64,000 nucleotides of DNA from Closterium sp. NIES-65. Taxonomy: Eukaryota > Streptophyta > Zygnematophyceae > Desmidiales > Closteriaceae. Under the pieces are notes generated by a model. It saw only the letters and a program-made list of their open reading frames with translations. It did not search any database and was not told the origin of the DNA. This document shows positions 63,216 through 64,000 of the stretch, one piece after another (position 1 is the stretch's first letter; the number at the start of each line of letters is the position of its first letter). The position numbers and the translations under genes are program-made. The stretch spans positions 834,501 to 898,500 of the forward strand of contig CANXME010000387.1 of the NCBI GenBank assembly GCA_948144175.1. The letters run 5' to 3'.

Positions 63216-64000
63216 CTCAGACCCAGACGCAACTACCTGAGGGGACTCAGTGGTCAATGTGTACAGGCCTGAACCCGGCTGCCGAGTGAAGGTAGCCAGG
63301 TGACGACTTATTTGAGCACATGTGCAGTGTGACACACGCTCGTAGGCAGGGGTGAACTGGTGAACACCCGTGTCCTGGAGCGCAGTAACCGCCACCAAGT
63401 TCGTAGAGAACGAGGGGAGGTAAAGACTCGACAGGGTGCCGGACGGGGCAGCAGTACAAGGGAGGACAATGGTGGAGGTCGCACGGACTGGACCCCCAGA
63501 GGGGTCTGCCAGAGAGACTGCAACCGGCCGACTGAGCGGCGTGAGGGTGGTGCTGTCACGAAAGAAGGAGCGAGAAGCATCGGAGTCAAGTGTGAAGGTG
63601 TAGAAGGCCTCAACAGGCGGAGTACCAGAGAGAGCAGACTCACCAGCACATGGAGCACAAGCCTCACCAGCACCTAGAACAGCAGCCTCACCAGCACCTA
63701 GAGCAGTAGGCTCTATACCTGGGTCAGGCGGTACGCACATGTAACAGGAACCGTCAGCACTAGTAGGCAATGCATACATGGCCATGAGAATAGCATCATA
63801 GTCAAGAGCAAAGATATCTACCCTCTGCCCAAGCAGCTCCACCCAGTCGGGGAGCTCAGCCTCGTCGCCAAACTCGGTACGCTAGGCGTCGCTCAGACGG
63901 GCAAAGCAGCGGGACTTTGTGTCACCAAGCATCTTGCATGCGTGACCAGTCCTATCACCTGCGCGAATGATGTACGGGCAGCGAACAGTACTCAAAGACC
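63216..64000 (-). pseudogene. Element H protease and atypical zinc knuckle
   Basis: The protease active site at about 63567-63590 reads FTLDSDASRSFF, with Asp replacing the invariant Gly of DSG, so it is probably inactive. Upstream, a TAG near 63882 stands for the Trp of LSDAWRTEF. The knuckle at about 63905-63985 reads C-x13-C-x4-D-x4-C: the metal-binding His seen in D and E is Asp here. The frame leaves the window at 64000. Confidence 0.85.

Larger units (their letters stand above)
58951..64000 (-). mobile_element. Ty1/copia element H (short-LTR group), minus strand, runs off the window
   Basis: On the minus strand from 64000: knuckle region, protease, integrase, linker, RT and RNase H, in the order of D and E. 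The 3' end (last RNase H codons, UTR, LTR) is cut at about 58950 by the junction with the unknown gene's duplicated exon; the 5' end lies right of the window. H is more diverged from B, D, E and G than they are from one another. Confidence 0.88.

Overview
The window looks like nuclear DNA of a eukaryote of the green/streptophyte line, made almost entirely of transposable elements. Supporting signs: Ty1/copia elements primed by a plant-type initiator-Met tRNA, a primer-binding site (PBS) matching the 3' half of plant-type tRNA-Phe, a Ty3/gypsy chromovirus with a C-terminal chromodomain, GT-AG introns, and telobox-like LTR motifs. The GC-rich copia polyproteins with Gly/Ala/Glu repeats recall charophyte algae such as Closterium. 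That assignment is inference from memory and was not tested.

Layout, left half (1-36.4 kb). Insertions are stacked five deep. A Ty3/gypsy element F (minus strand) was apparently entered by copia element A (gag at 25-968, pol at 21031-24606, 3' LTR from 24707). A holds copia B (969-21025), B holds copia C (1316-14996), and C holds copia D (2879-9212). B, C and D each have paired TG...CA LTRs and a perfect 5-bp target duplication, and removing B or D restores the host reading frame. F was also entered by copia E (26393-33841), again with a perfect duplication and restored frame, and it carries a LINE fragment (34164-34960). B, D and E form one related group with very short LTRs (117-132 bp). 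C is unrelated, with about 1-kb LTRs and a different primer.

Middle (36.4-58.2 kb). A truncated minus-strand copia G abuts a 5'-truncated, frameshifted copy of an unrecognised multi-exon gene (40117-43331). This is fused to a 5'-truncated chromovirus I (43332-46876), then a Plavaka-like (CACTA/CMC superfamily) DNA transposase gene on the minus strand (46877-50732) with about 11 GT-AG introns. A 178-bp tandem array follows (about 51480-52320), then a second, apparently complete six-exon copy of the unrecognised gene (52985-58169). The large intron of both gene copies is a G-rich minisatellite full of TGACGTGGC motifs.

Right end (58.2-64 kb). An AT-rich spacer and a duplicated last exon run into minus-strand copia H, which leaves the window.

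The copia, gypsy and LINE open frames are broken by nonsense codons, frameshifts or deletions, or by loss of key residues (RT YVDD to YVND in G, protease DSG to DSD in H). E, the youngest by identical LTRs, is interrupted by one frameshift and by six in-frame stops that are all TAG. Host-like coding capacity is limited to the duplicated unknown gene.
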